DNA of 64,000 nt from Arabidopsis thaliana (Eukaryota; Streptophyta; Magnoliopsida; Brassicales; Brassicaceae). Below the pieces are notes generated by a model. That model saw only the letters and a program-made list of their open reading frames with translations, did not search any database and was not told the origin of the DNA. Where the stretch lies: positions 7,007,001 through 7,071,000 of the forward strand of contig NC_003075.7 in the NCBI RefSeq assembly GCF_000001735.4, written 5' to 3'. Positions 35,902 to 49,253 of this stretch are shown here, one piece after another. Position numbers and translations under genes: made by a program. Within the stretch, counting starts at the first letter, position 1; each line of letters starts with the position of its first letter.

Positions 35902-35940
35902 ATGTTTCCAACTTTCTTCAAAGCTCATTCCCATTGGTAG
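35902..35940 (+). promoter_or_regulatory. Upstream ORF of 12 codons in the HSFB2B leader
   Basis: ATG at 35902 opens MFPTFFKAHSHW and stops at TAG 35938-35940, 65 bp before the main ATG. A three-codon uORF (MGL) lies at 35842. uORFs control translation of the related HSFB1/TBF1 gene; the same here is inference. Confidence 0.5.
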
Positions 35941-36005
35941 ATTTCATCATTATCTTAATTTGGGTATTGGGATTAAGGAAAGTTTAGATTTTTGATCTAT
36001 AACTC

Positions 36006-37227
36006 ATGCCGGGGGAACAAACCGGAGAAACTCCGACGGTGGCCGGAGTTGGCGGCGGTGGAGCTGGTTGTAGCGCCGGGAATAGTGGTGGAAGTAGTGG
36101 ATGTGGTGCTGGTGGTGGCGGTGGTGGTAGTGGTGGAGGTGGTGGCGGAGGAGGAGATTCACAGAGGTCAATTCCGACGCCGTTTTTGACGAAAACGTAT
36201 CAGCTTGTGGAAGATCCGGTTTACGACGAATTGATCTCGTGGAACGAAGATGGAACCACTTTTATTGTGTGGCGACCAGCTGAATTCGCTAGAGATCTTC
36301 TTCCCAAATACTTCAAACATAATAACTTCTCGAGTTTTGTTCGTCAGCTCAATACTTACGTGAGTCTCAATATACGTTTGAATCGAAATTTTCAGTTATT
36401 AGGTTTTTTAGTAGTGAGCTCTTATTTTGGTTTATTATTGGTTTTAGGGATTTCGAAAAGTAGTTCCAGATCGTTGGGAGTTTTCTAATGATTGTTTTAA
36501 GAGAGGTGAGAAGATTCTGCTTCGGGATATTCAACGGCGGAAAATCTCTCAGCCTGCTATGGCCGCGGCTGCTGCAGCGGCGGCGGCAGCCGTAGCGGCT
36601 TCGGCTGTTACAGTAGCAGCTGTTCCTGTTGTAGCTCATATTGTTTCTCCATCGAACTCTGGAGAAGAACAGGTTATATCGTCTAATTCTTCGCCTGCGG
36701 CTGCTGCTGCTGCTATAGGAGGAGTGGTTGGTGGTGGTTCTTTGCAGAGGACAACGAGCTGCACCACTGCACCAGAGCTGGTTGAGGAGAATGAGCGATT
36801 GAGGAAAGATAATGAGCGATTGAGGAAAGAGATGACAAAGCTTAAAGGATTGTATGCGAATATCTACACATTAATGGCGAATTTCACACCGGGTCAAGAA
36901 GATTGTGCGCATTTGTTACCTGAAGGGAAACCTTTAGATCTTTTACCGGAGAGACAAGAGATGAGTGAAGCCATTATGGCTTCTGAAATAGAGACAGGGA
37001 TTGGTCTGAAACTTGGTGAGGATTTGACTCCAAGGTTGTTTGGGGTTTCTATTGGGGTCAAGCGAGCTAGAAGAGAAGAAGAATTGGGTGCTGCAGAGGA
37101 AGAAGATGATGATAGACGAGAAGCTGCTGCCCAAGAGGGAGAACAAAGTTCTGATGTTAAGGCAGAGCCAATGGAGGAGAATAACTCCGGTAACCATAAT
37201 GGGTCGTGGCTTGAACTCGGAAAATGA
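36006..37227 (+). CDS. HSFB2B: Heat stress transcription factor B-2b
   Basis: Two exons, 36006-36359 and 36448-37227, encode 377 residues, matching AT4G11660. The N-terminus is a Gly-rich tract (about 18-50, GGN repeats). The HSF DNA-binding domain follows (about 57-150, [15 protein letters not shown] to [20 protein letters not shown]). Its intron falls at the conserved position directly after FVRQLNTY. A poly-Ala stretch comes next, then a short leucine-patterned oligomerisation coil ([16 protein letters not shown]). The repressor motif [10 protein letters not shown] is at 315-324 and an NLS-like KRARR overlaps it. Class B factors lack the acidic AHA activator and mostly repress, damping heat responses and defence genes such as PDF1.2. 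Convergent with the next gene, stops 173 bp apart. Confidence 0.96.
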
Positions 37228-37400
37228 AAAACACTTGCCGATTCAGAGGCATTGTTGAATATGCAAGAAACTGTTACTGATCCCCATTGCATAGGCAAGC
37301 CATTGCGCTGTCCCGGACGGAAAATGGGGATGTGTTCGGTCATAAGAGGACAGATGTTCATTGAGTTGGGGTAGTACAAAAGTATCTAAAAACACTGATT

Positions 37401-40400
37401 CTACCATCCTGAGTTGTTCCTGATTTCAGATGTTGCCTCCTGAATCTTCTTCTTGATGGAACTGAAACTATTCTGGCTTGCTGTGCTCCAGTGAGTGGAT
37501 GTGCTTCTCACGATTTCGGATAAAGCAGGCAGATTCAATGTTACATCTTCATATTCTGCAACAAATAGCAGGAATCAATGGTTTTTAAGAGTTATGGCAA
37601 TGTTGATACAGAATCATTTCTTTTGAGTTCAAAACAATTGTAGCTCTCTGACTTGTAATGATCTTAATGAAATTTATCTCTCTTATTTAAAGATGGTCCA
37701 AGTTCTCTAGTGGTCGTGTGTGTGTTTTTACCTGTTGACATAGGAAGCTCGTACTGGCGCTTTAAGAATTTGGAGGCGTTACGATCTTTCTTGTGGCAAA
37801 GAACTCTAACAAGAGTTTGTGCATCCTCCAAGCGCCGCTGCTCTGAACTCACCCCCATGTTGATGAGCTCGCTCGCAGTCATTAGCATCTGAATTAGCAT
37901 ATCGCTCTGCCACAACGGACATAATCCGTAACACTTTGGTATCTCATAATTTCTAAGAAAGGAACTAAGTTTGCAATTTGCAAGTGAGCAAAATATATTT
38001 ACCTCGAGAGAGTACAAGTCGAGGATCTCTTTCGCCTGTTTCGCTTCTTGCTCAACTAGTGAACGAGGAAGTCCCTCCCCATCGGCAATGAAGAACTCCT
38101 ACAAGGGGACACACGCCGTAGGTTAAGTACACAGATTGGAACTGCCTAATCCACGGATCAAGACCCGGTTCTCATATGCAAAATGGCCGAACCTCAAAAT
38201 CAAAGTAGAAAATCTAGTTTCTAGTATTTTTTAATATTGTCTTTATCTGAAACTAATTGGATGCAGGGAGTATACAAGATGATAGAGCTCGAAAACTTTG
38301 GTTTCCAGTAGAATAAGTACGGAATTTCAAAATAAGAATATAAGTTGCTTACTTTCAAAATACTGAGATCTTCTTCCATCAAGGTGATGTCAGAATCCGA
38401 AAAGGCACGGGTTGGCCCTCCATCAAGTAGTACTCGAACATAGGCTTCCTATGGGAGAGAAGCATGCCATTTTTGTGGGCATAAAAGAGGTTAGAGTTAG
38501 TTAACTTGTTTCCATATGCAAAAGAGAAAAGAAGTGTTACCAGAGCGGATCGGCAGATGCTTAACACCACCATATCCCGTGAGTCCTCATAACTCAAACT
38601 GCATACAGTATCAAGGACCTGTGCATTGCATTTCCTAGTGTAAGTTCATGCTTAGTAGAACGGGGTGAATAAAAGAAAGAGATGATTTTGGTTTACTGAA
38701 TCAATGTGAGGGAGTATTCTTTCCAAGCGGGCGCCTTCGACTGTGCCATTGTACAACTGTATAAGGAACATGTCTCTCAGATCCCAGAAAATCGCTCTTG
38801 CCCCTGACAAAAAGCAACAATAAATACAGAAACCAGAGCTAAACCGACTTCTTTGTCGTTGATAACACAAAAGTCTTAAAGAGTAACACAATCCATCCAA
38901 CATTCTCACTCATCCATGAGGATCAACCAATAAAAGAGGAATGCGTACTTTTGCCAAAGAACTGAAACATGATTAATATGTATGGCTTATTCACGAGTAT
39001 CTCAGATAACGACAGAAAATTTGATAATGCATCTTATGTAAGTCTTCAAATAGTATTAAAATGCTAAAGCCATCTAGTTTGTGGATAAGAAGATTGTGCA
39101 TTCAGAAAGTTTGAATCTTGACACTTATCAAGGTTGCAGGGAACTGGTTCAAGTTTGGACAGAGTTTTCAGCTTTTCTCAAATTTAAAGTGCTGCATAAC
39201 ACGAGAATTTGTATTAGCTTACCAATTAGGTCACGGGTTTTGGTTATGCAATTGGCATTGGTGTCCCTGAGGCTGTCATAGGTGGTAGCAAAGAGTTCAT
39301 CAACAGCTTCACTATGCGTCAGTGAATTCTCCACTTCAGCTTCATCAGTCTCGATTTCTGAAGCAAAAAAATCATGCAAAATGAATCCGCCAATGCACAT
39401 TTCAACACTAGACAACCATCAAAATTAAGAGAAAAACGTATAATCCAAAGTGAATGAGCGTACCTGATCTCTTGTTGAGAGAGGCTTCAACAAGTGTCAA
39501 AGATTTCCTTATGCCTACTTCTGTTGCACTGATTTGTTTCTGGATATACTGATCCATGAACACAAAAATACATTAAAAATAAAGAAGCTATTGTTTAGTT
39601 TTAATAGGAATTTATGAAGGTTTAGCTTGGAAGAACACACTTACACAGAGTGTATTCAATATTATGCAGAGTTTTGGTATCGTCAGTTCATCCAGTTTCT
39701 TAACTATTTTATTATCTGGCTCACTAAACTCGAGTGACTTCCTCTTCATTACTGGCATTACATTTTCTGTGAATCGAGTTAAAGGAGGAGCTGACGGATA
39801 CAGAAACTTCTTGTCAACTGCAGATAGAGGCTAATTGTCAATATATCACAGTATGCTTCTGAAAAGTTGCTTAATTTAACACATGTATTCAAAATGTTTT
39901 CGTATCGCCTTTGGATTTGGACAAGAGATTCTATATACACTAATACTATAATCTTAATCTCACGGAAGTCCCATACAAAGAAACACAACAATAAATCATG
40001 CATGTTGCATGTAATCTACCAGACACATATAAGCCTGCTCAAGCATGTGTCTCTAGATATTGACATAAGAGAAAATAATTTTATATAGCATGTTCCATGG
40101 TTATGCAAGAACTTGACTCTGTAACAACTGTTAGAAAGATGTAGGGTTGGTCAATACCTAGTTGATCGAAAACTCTCTGAAGATAAGTATCCAAGCTATG
40201 GTAAATTAATGAGAGAAGAGCTTGGAGATGTGTGATATCAACAGGTAGATGTAAACCAAACAGCTGAGACACAGTCTGCAGAGTACGTGAAATGAGATAG
40301 TAAGACGGCAAATATATTGTGTGCAGCACTAAAAAGTAAAGGTAGGACGAATCATACTAGAAGTAAAGCAAGAACGTAAACAAAAACAACAAGTAAATCA

Positions 40401-43400
40401 AGAGGTAACACAAAGCAAAGAAAATTGTTTTAGCATACTGAACTCCCACAGTTTGCACACTATTCAGAATAATCATGTCATGAAAGTATGTAGGTCTACA
40501 TACCTCTTCTATGATCCTGAATATTTCAACGATTGATGCAGCATGTCTTTGTTGAACTGATAGAGGCTCCCACTCCTGTTCATGGAAAAGCTTTACGATT
40601 AAAAAAAAAAATTCCATCTTTTGGACATTCATACTTTGGATTTGATTGATTATGGAAAGTGATGGAAGGTCTGTATATGTTAAATATTTCTGACTTCACG
40701 GATCCTTCATTTCATTCAGTCTATATTATCACTTCAAACTATATATGATGCAACTTTTGTTTGCTTCAAACATTTTCTCAATACAGTGATCCATCAAAAT
40801 AGTTTCCCTTATGGCCAAACTTTAATGTCTATCTACTGTCGACAGAAATCAACATGTGAATGTTTTGCCAAGAATATATAACCTCGATTTCAAAAGCTCG
40901 CCTAGTCCATTGTAAGATATGATCATGTTGAGAGATAAGCCAGTCCAGCATTACTGGTTTGACAGCCTTTTCTATCTGCACATAAACCGATGGATAGTCT
41001 CTTTTATGACTTATTGACATGTTAAATTGAGTTAGCAAACCAGAAAACTGAGAAGTGATATAATTTTGTTCTGAAATCCAATCTATATAAGAAATCTTGT
41101 CAGTGACCTCGTAATTCTTCAACTTATGGAAGTAAGGTTTGCGCAACTTAGATTTGCTATGGCAATTATACAGTTGAGTTAACTCTTCCTGTAACATATA
41201 AGCAGCAGGGACTACTTTTCTAACATCACCAGAGAGGGATGAAACTCCTTCGAGGAAAGGTGTCTGCTCCAGTAGAACAAGAACAATTATAAATATAGAT
41301 ACAAGTGACAACCTTTTTTCTTAAGTATTGTAAAATGCTTAGGGACAAACCAGTCTTTCTCCATAAAACCGATGTAGCAGCATGGCCGAGATCATCATAC
41401 ATTCGGGTAACCATTTGGAGAAAACTGGGACAAACTCGTTGATCTCTACTTTTGCGATGACGGTTAGTTCATTTGCAAGCAGAGCTAGAGCATGCGTACG
41501 CTCACCATGAGATTTCACGTAAGCAAAATGCGCAGCCTAGGAGGATAAAATATCGAATTAAAGTATATCTTTACATCATAAGATAGAACGATAAAAGAAG
41601 TGGCTTATACAGTATAGAAAATTAGAAATACAAGTAACCAATACAAACTGACCCTGGCACATGCACCTTTGATAGAGTTCTGAACATAGGATTGTATCTT
41701 ATCACTAACATCATCACTCAAGGTATCCAGCTTGATAAGCTGCTAAAGAAAAACGATATATATCAACAAAGATCACCCAAGTATTCCTCCACATCACAAG
41801 CTGCAGTTCCTTTCTTTATATCCAACTAGGAACTTTTCTATCAACAGCCAAACACTTTATACATAAAACATAGTCATGCCACGCCAGAAAATTGTCTAAC
41901 CCTAGCTAGTTAGTTGTACTGCCGAAGAGCACATTAAAGTTATACAAATGTCAGCATGAAAATTAAAAAGCTAGTTTGAAACTGCTAGTTTTGGGATAAG
42001 CGTTTTTGCAAGAATGTTAACTTCAACTCAATATATATAAGTCAAATATTAAGACATAAATAGCAGAAGGCAAAGGAAAACACCAACCTCAGTTCTGGTA
42101 CAGTCAGCTGGAGGAAGTCCAACTGTTGATGCCAATCTGACAAGCATTCCAAAATCACGAGGTTTCTGAGGAGTAGAAGATAAAAGAAAAAAAAAAACGA
42201 TGCTTATTATGATGTCCTGATGGAGTTGCAAAAACAGATATCGAGGAGATAGATTAACAATAATGAAAAAGGTATTTCGTCAGTTAGGACGTAGCCAAAA
42301 TCTTATGATCTTGGTTACCAAGAAAAAGAGGACAGTTTACGACACAGTGATATGGTACCAAGAATTTTGGCCAGAAGATTCGAAAAGAATATGCAACATT
42401 ATGTAAATTATAAGGTCGTTGCCACTGATCGAGAACTGACCTTACCAAAGTGTAGATGATAGTCCTGAAGTTTATCATCACACCAAGCACTAACTGAAGT
42501 TAAAATAGCCTTCACAAGACCTAAGTGTATGTCAGTTCCAATGGTTTGCCTTGAACATACTAGATGACTTAAATAAAGATCTTCCTTCGGGTTGCCACTT
42601 TCAGCAGAAGTAACTTTCTGCAACTCCTGAATTGTGCTCCCTAGAAGAGAAGGCTCACCTGTGCACACAAACTTCCCAGGAAAGGAGCACATGTGATGGC
42701 TATCTTAAACTCGTGTCTGGATAAATTATGTATGCAGCATACATGCATCGGTACAGTGAGGATCATATAACATTTAAGAAAACTCAACATTTAGTACTTT
42801 AACTATTGCGTAGCAGCAAGGGGTAGGACTTAAGCCTGGTTTACCGTTTATCCAACTGTGAGTTTAGATGCCCTAAATTTTGGCTTCCCTAAACAAGATT
42901 ACTATTTACATTATATACATGTGTAGGTGTGTGCGCGACTTGAGTATTTATACCTTTGAATTTAAACACGAAACAGACCGATGTTATTGATGATATGTTA
43001 TTTGTACTCAATGGTACATAGAGCTCTAAGCTATCTTTTTGTGCACATCCAAATAGTGATCAGTTAGATAGAGCAGATTTTTGAAGAATAAGTGATAAGA
43101 CGTACCTGTTGGAAAAGAACCCATCCATATATTGCACTATGTAGATTCTCAGTTATGCCCAATGTCGACCAAATTGATTTCATATGGAAAAGCATTGATG
43201 AGGCATCCTGACATGTATATGAAGTCAGGGAAAATAATGCATGACATAAATGATAAGAAGAAAAACAAGGACTAAGAAAATCTACCTCTATGACTTGACC
43301 CTCATCAAGAGTATCAAATACACCAAATAATAGTTTCTCATAGAGTCTAATGTTCAAATGGTAGATAGCAGTCCAGTAATAAGTTTCTTCTTCAATACCA

Positions 43401-45971
43401 CATCGGCCTGGTAGTGATGACAACTTTGAAGCCACCTGCCTTATAGACGATAGAACCTCAATACGTAGTGAAGCAGATACTACAACATCCCATTCCTATG
43501 CCAGCCAAAAATAGTTTTAGATTCAAGAAAAAGTCTGTTAAGTCATATCACTAGATGAGAATTTGCTGGCTACGAAACATCCAGATCACAATTATAGTGC
43601 GCACCTTTGAGTCTCTAATCGTTGCAAGGCATTTTCTCATAGTTGCTCGTTCGTTTTTCTCCAGACTAGGTGAGAAACAGAGGACTTCTTCTAGTAGGTT
43701 AGCCTACATTGACGATGGAAAAAAGCACATAATTCAATGACTGTAGCAATAAAGCTGAGCAAATTTTCGTTGCCTTTCAGATATTTTGAATATGCATGTC
43801 GACGTGTTTATGTAAATGTCCACAGGACCGCAGAATGCTGTAGAAGTAAACAAAATTCGCAATCCATCCGAGATCACAAGCTACATGTGCGTAATGAAGC
43901 AGGTTACGTTTTAGCTTAAGCTGTGGAAGAAAAGCTATGCCTATGTGCCAATCAGTCATATCTTTTTCTCATCCAGACTTGCATAATATTATCATATGAT
44001 CTACGGCAAACCATGAAATCCAAGAAATGGCTCAAAGAAGTTTCATAAGGACGACAAGAAAAAATAGCACTGTAGTTTGTTATCACCTGTCTAGTCTTCC
44101 ACTTCATGTAGAGCTTTTCATTAGGAAAATCTGATTTGAATATTCCAACCAAAAGCCCCAATGCTAACTGTGGAAGATCAATTTGTTCACCTGTCCTTAA
44201 TGTTGCCAACTGTACCAGATTTCTCCGTATGCATGTATCCATCTTTGATGAAATCTATAAAGCAGAAACAGTAAGATTAACACAAGTGATGCAAACGAAG
44301 TTAAGTTGAAATATCGAACTGCTAATTATATTGGTAAGTAAAGAAAATGCTAGCTTATACTTATAGTATAACTAATGATTTTGAAGCTTGCCTGCATCTG
44401 TACACGGATCATGTTGATGACCTCTGAGTGTGTATTAGAGATCTGAGGCTGCAGATGTGGTTTATCTTTTCTTTTCAAACTTAACATTAGTCTAGAGCTT
44501 TTTTCTATCTTTCTTCTATGAGTAGGATACGCCTCAACACTGTTTGTTAAGAAACTAAGAAAATGAGAGACACCACACAGATCTATCTGGAAAAAGACTG
44601 CAAGGCTGCACCATAGGCAACACAGAATAGAGATGTATGAAGGAGAAAAGAGAGTGAGTACCTTGAAAGCAACATAGAAGCAATCATTAATTCATATGCT
44701 GCTTCTCGTAAATCATCATCCGATAACCCTTCAAAATCCCTAACATCATGTATCAGTTCACTCGAAAGATGGTAAACCAAAAAGATCAAGATTCGCGAAA
44801 ACACATATAGTAATCTAGGACAGAAAATTCAAAAAACAATTGCCTAACTAAATACCTGTTCTCAAGGGTGGCAAGCCAAGAGGAATGATTTTGATAGGTT
44901 TCACGGGTTTGATGTCAGGTGTTTCCTCTTTAAATACATAGTTGTCTCTAGCTGAAGGAGTATTAGAAGAATCCATGTGACGCGACATGTCTGCACCATT
45001 GTTACTGGATTTTTCAATGTTAACTGGAGGAGGAGGCATACGATGAGGAGGAGAACCTGCTAAATCCGGACTCGACACAAGAAAATAGGAATCTCCAGAC
45101 TCAGAGTGTATCTGCAAATTTAAAGCATCAAAACTAATCATCTTCAGGATTATTAATCATCATCAACAAAAGGTATTAGTGTTTGACATCCACAGCTTAA
45201 GCCAGATGAATTGCAAATGTTTTACTTCCAATCGTCACCACTCTACTTCACACCAATAATACATTTTCATGAATTGTATACCAACAGCTTGAAGTGTTTA
45301 CTATAACTATAGTTCCCATCGAGGTAAGCAACAAAACAATCAAGAAAAGTTATCACTGTATGTCTGTATCACTTCAATTATACGCAGATGCCATTTAAAA
45401 TGCAAATTTTCTAAGCTCAATTAAACGTATAAGGAAACCAACAAACACGGATCATTATAGAAACGTTTCCTTACTGTTACAGGGTATGATGAATCAAAAT
45501 TGTATTTCTCTCTGCCCTTGGATACATCAACTACACCACCTGCATTCGTGTTCACAAAATGGAGTGTTTCAGCAATTTCTGATAGATTTGCAAATCAAAA
45601 CAACGAAGCAGAGAGCCAATTTTTCCATTACCCTAACTGTGTAGAAACCTTAATCGTCAACAAAATTTAGAAATCAGACGAAAACAATTCACAAATTTAT
45701 AAACTAGTGTGGGAAAAGCTGAGAAAACCATTAAACACTTGTGCAAACTCAGAGATAGATACTAACGAAGGATGGATTATTTTCTCAGCGTAAACTCACC
45801 GGATTTCACGCAATCTAAAACATAATCGGCACTGAGAGCATCCAAATCAGCCGGAGAAAGAGAAGTAGGGGAACCAGAAGGGGAACGAAGCTCTTTTACC
45901 AAACCCGAAGACATAAGAAACTCCATGAGCTTGCGGCGATCGTTCCGGTAACGCTGCAACAGAGAATCCAT
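37401..45971 (-). CDS. DUF810 / Munc13-homology (MUN) protein, PATROL1-like
   Basis: Long many-exon gene, probably AT4G11670. Verified exons: 45800-45971 (ATG, MDSLLQRYRNDRRKLMEFLM), 45475-45539, 44856-45111, and at the 3' end 37732-37906 and 37401-37555 (stop at 37401). Inner exons keep family landmarks, such as GLSDDDLREAAYELMIAS (about 44.7 kb), AVKPVMLDWLISQHDHILQW (about 40.9 kb) and WEPLSVQQRHAASIVEIFRI (about 40.5 kb). The last exon ends ...SIKKKIQEATSEIRNNSGW. DUF810 proteins resemble the Munc13/UNC-13 MUN domain; PATROL1 promotes exocytic delivery of the H+-ATPase AHA1 to the plasma membrane. The N-terminal part (about 60-165) is Ser/Pro-rich. I did not fix every inner splice border, but no frame break was noticed. 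Confidence 0.88.
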
Positions 45972-46736
45972 CTTTGACTCCCGTTAGAATCAGGAAACGA
46001 AAAAATCGCCTCTGACCTAGAGCGTATAATTTGAAATCCAGGAAGAAGAATGGAGCTGCAGAGAGGCTTTTTCAGCGTGTACTTTGTTGTCCCCTCTCCA
46101 TGGAAGAAGGTGAGAGAGCTTTGGGTTTAGGGGGAAGCGCGGAAAAAGCACGAGGACTGATCAGCAAAAGACCAAAATAACCTTAGAAAGATCCTTTTCA
46201 TATTCTGACATGAATCTGACTTTTCTTTTCTTTTTGGTAAGTCCTTAAATGTTTTTGAATCATTCGTAACGACGGAACAATTAATTTCCTGTTAACGATG
46301 TCGTTTTGAATTTCTTGGTAAGTCCTTTTAATTTCTTGTTAACGATGTCGTTAAAAGAACGTTTGTTTTATACTGTGACCATTTTCTTTGTGATCGGTGA
46401 CCGCGCCGATTGTTTCTGATCATTGACCACGCCGGTTTACGATTTTCAAATATCTTTTTGATTTTGTAATTAATAAACGAGAAACACAAAGCTCAGTTGT
46501 TTCCACGTTCCACACCAAGAAAATTAAAAAATAAAGTAGGACTAATCCAACGATTTATTCCTACATACTATCAATAGGCGCATTGACGCATTGTAATAGA
46601 AGATCAGGAGAAAGAGATATGGACTAGATTTTCTAACTGCACAACACTAAAACACGAACCAGAGTTTACATATATCTGAAACGTTCTGGTCTGGGATGGT
46701 TCGTTCGGATTGATCCTAGAACCAGAACAGATTTTA
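45972..46736. other. Intergenic region (DUF810 leader, RING gene 3' end)
   Basis: About 100-150 bp of DUF810 leader, then spacer with a small direct repeat (TTAACGATGTCGTT at about 46292 and 46338, and TGACCRCGCCG at about 46398 and 46425), then the RING gene 3' UTR. No gene seen. Confidence 0.45.
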
Positions 46737-48516
46737 CTAGACTTCGTTGTTTGCGTTCTTCAAGATGTTAAACTTGCAGAGCGGGCAACGTGAGTTTATA
46801 TGAAGCCATTTATCGATGCAAGTGCAATGAAAGTGATGGTTACAAGGGAGTTCTCTAAGTTCAACTCCATCTTCATATTCACAGAGACAGATGCAGCATT
46901 CCTGCAGAATCATAAGAAGCCATGCGTTATCAATTTTACACACTTTCAAAATGTACAACTTGATAAGAATGTGGAAATGGGATTGTACCGCGTCTTCTGG
47001 AGAGAGCGAGCGTTCAATAGGTGAATCTGTTCCACATTCCGTCATTATTCCCCGTGCTTTGCCTGAGAGCTTTTCAACATTGCCAGTTTTTGTAAATCTG
47101 AATTTCGGCATTTGATCTATGTCGTTCTTCGATGCTCCCTCCTGTTTTGCGCAACAGATTTACATCACAAGATGATACATGTAGATCATGCTTTGAAGCT
47201 GGATTTTGCTAATTCTATGTAGATGAAAGAACATTTTGTTATGGGAAAAGAGCTTACCTGGTCGGCAACAGCATATAGAATTGCAATTATACATGGAAGA
47301 CAACAGCAAACAGCAAGGCCGATAACACAAGCCAATGCAACACAGAACACAACAAAGAAAACATCGAAACCGAGAAAAATGATACACAGCCTGCAAGTCA
47401 AAAACACCAAAGTACAAGTTGTTTATATAACTCCCACAACGATACAACTTCACAAAGAGACTCTGAAAAAGAAGCCTACCAATAGAGCTGAGGAGAGTCA
47501 CTAGATAGTGTTTGGCCTCCTGCAGAAACCCAGTAGAATCCAATTATCCACCAGATGAATGAGAACATCGTATTGGCTGATTCAAGATGCTTCGCAGGAT
47601 TACTGATACCATCAAAACAATGTGGATCAACAAGAATCATACGAAAACAAAAGAAACTCAGACAAACAATAAACAAGGACCAAAATAGCCTAAACTATCT
47701 CTTAAGACTCCACAACAAGACCAATTGCTTCACATCAAGCTTGATATCAATATTCACCAATATGAAAAATAGGTCACACAAAAAGCTACATTGATTCACA
47801 GATACAATACCATCAACTAACATTAACCTAAAAACCTAGATTCCACATTTCAATGTATATACAGTGAACAATTCGAAATTAGAAACTCCAATTCCAGATC
47901 AATCAGAGATACTGTACCTAGTCTCTCCTCTATCCTCCAATTGCGCTAACGAAACATATTGCTGCGACGAAGAATTCGTCAACCCAGAACCACCACCATC
48001 CTCCGGGTGACGTCGTCGTCTCCTCCGCCTATACTCAACACAAACACAAGCCATATGTAACCAACATTGAATCCCATAACCAACAACCCAAACTCTCAAC
48101 GGCATATTAGGCTTCTCGTCACGGCTAAGTATCAGAACAGCAACACCGATGGCAACAAAAGCAAGATTCCACAAAATGTCAAGAAACACCACAGGTTTAG
48201 AATACGCCCAATCACTTTGTCTCTCTTCTAATTGCTCAGCAGCGGTTTCTCTAACGAGCATCGATGGTTCACGCATCATTCTCCGGCTACCAGCGTGACG
48301 GAGGAACCTCGCTGCTTCTCTTAGACCTTGTCGTCTAGCGGATCGATGAATTGGATTGGATTCTTCATCTACGCTTATGGTTCTTGTAACGGTGGGAGGA
48401 AGAAATGGTGTAGTGTCGATGATTCCGTCGGAATTTGATCTACCGATGTGAGTAGGTAGAGATGATGAATCTGATTCTGTTGTTGTGTTCGTCGTCGTTG
48501 ATGATGATGATGACAT
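46737..48516 (-). CDS. RING-H2 E3 ubiquitin ligase with membrane helices
   Basis: Five exons, 47918-48516, 47480-47602, 47258-47390, 46989-47141 and 46737-46901, encode 390 residues, matching AT4G11680. A Ser/Thr-rich N-terminus is followed by a first hydrophobic helix ([20 protein letters not shown], about 110-130). A second follows ([20 protein letters not shown]), then an Arg-run. Helices encoded by exons 2 and 3 come next ([17 protein letters not shown], and the Val/Cys-rich [20 protein letters not shown]). The cytosolic C-terminus has a RING-H2 finger, [19 protein letters not shown], then [12 protein letters not shown] and SRCPLC, so the zinc ligands are complete. It is probably a membrane-anchored E3 ligase; the substrate is unknown. 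Family members with this layout are usually called RING/U-box superfamily At1g12760-like. Confidence 0.92.
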
Positions 48517-49253
48517 TGTGAAGCTTGTGTGATTCTCAATTTTGATCGATGATTGCCATGGATTGAGATTTGTTCTTAAAAAAGGGTTTGGAGATTTTGG
48601 ACGTACAACTTTTTCAGAAAAGTGAGAGAGAGAGAGAAATAAAGAAACGATAACGTGAGGAAAATTAAAAAGGTTTTGGAGATGTTTCCATGGTCCCTAT
48701 ACTCTCTCGGTCTCTCCTCCTGTTTTCGGTGTCTTTACATTTTTACCATTTATAGTTGCTAATTGTAGTGTTGTGGTCCATTTGAATTTGCCATTTGGGT
48801 GTCAAAGCAATTGACTTTTGGTATGGTATGAGTTACAATGCTAAAATGTTTGACATTGAAATATATGAATGTTTGAAAATCATAATTTGATTAATTTCTA
48901 ACATAAGCAAAAACAAATGAGTAAAAAATAAACACAATCCAATCGGATAAATATTTATTCGATTAAAATTTACTGGTTGTTTCATACAGTTTTGGTTCAG
49001 TAGTTCTTCGCAAAAAAAAAAAAAAGTTTTGGTTCAGTAGAGTGAGTAGTTGAGTAGGTGAACCAACGTTTAAATGGGTCAACGAACCCACTTTAAATAA
49101 ATATGGGCCTTACGTTTTGTCTAGCCCATATAGTATGGCTTTTCTTGTTAAAAAAATAAAAACTGGTCATGATGCTTAATATGACTTCTTTTCGTCTTCT
49201 TCTTTCGTCTTCTTCTTCAGCGCCTGAATGTTTCCTGTTTAAACGTATCTGCC
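48517..49253. other. Bidirectional promoter region of the RING and PPR genes
   Basis: Divergent starts 737 bp apart. A direct repeat TTTTGGTTCAGTAG occurs at about 48990 and 49026 beside an A-run, and a GA-rich leader is on the RING side. No further gene. Confidence 0.45.

Noticed and set aside
36367..37379. Minus-strand open frames of 84-161 codons across HSFB2B
   Set aside because: They overlap the verified HSFB2B exons and mirror its repetitive Gly/Ala/acidic codons.
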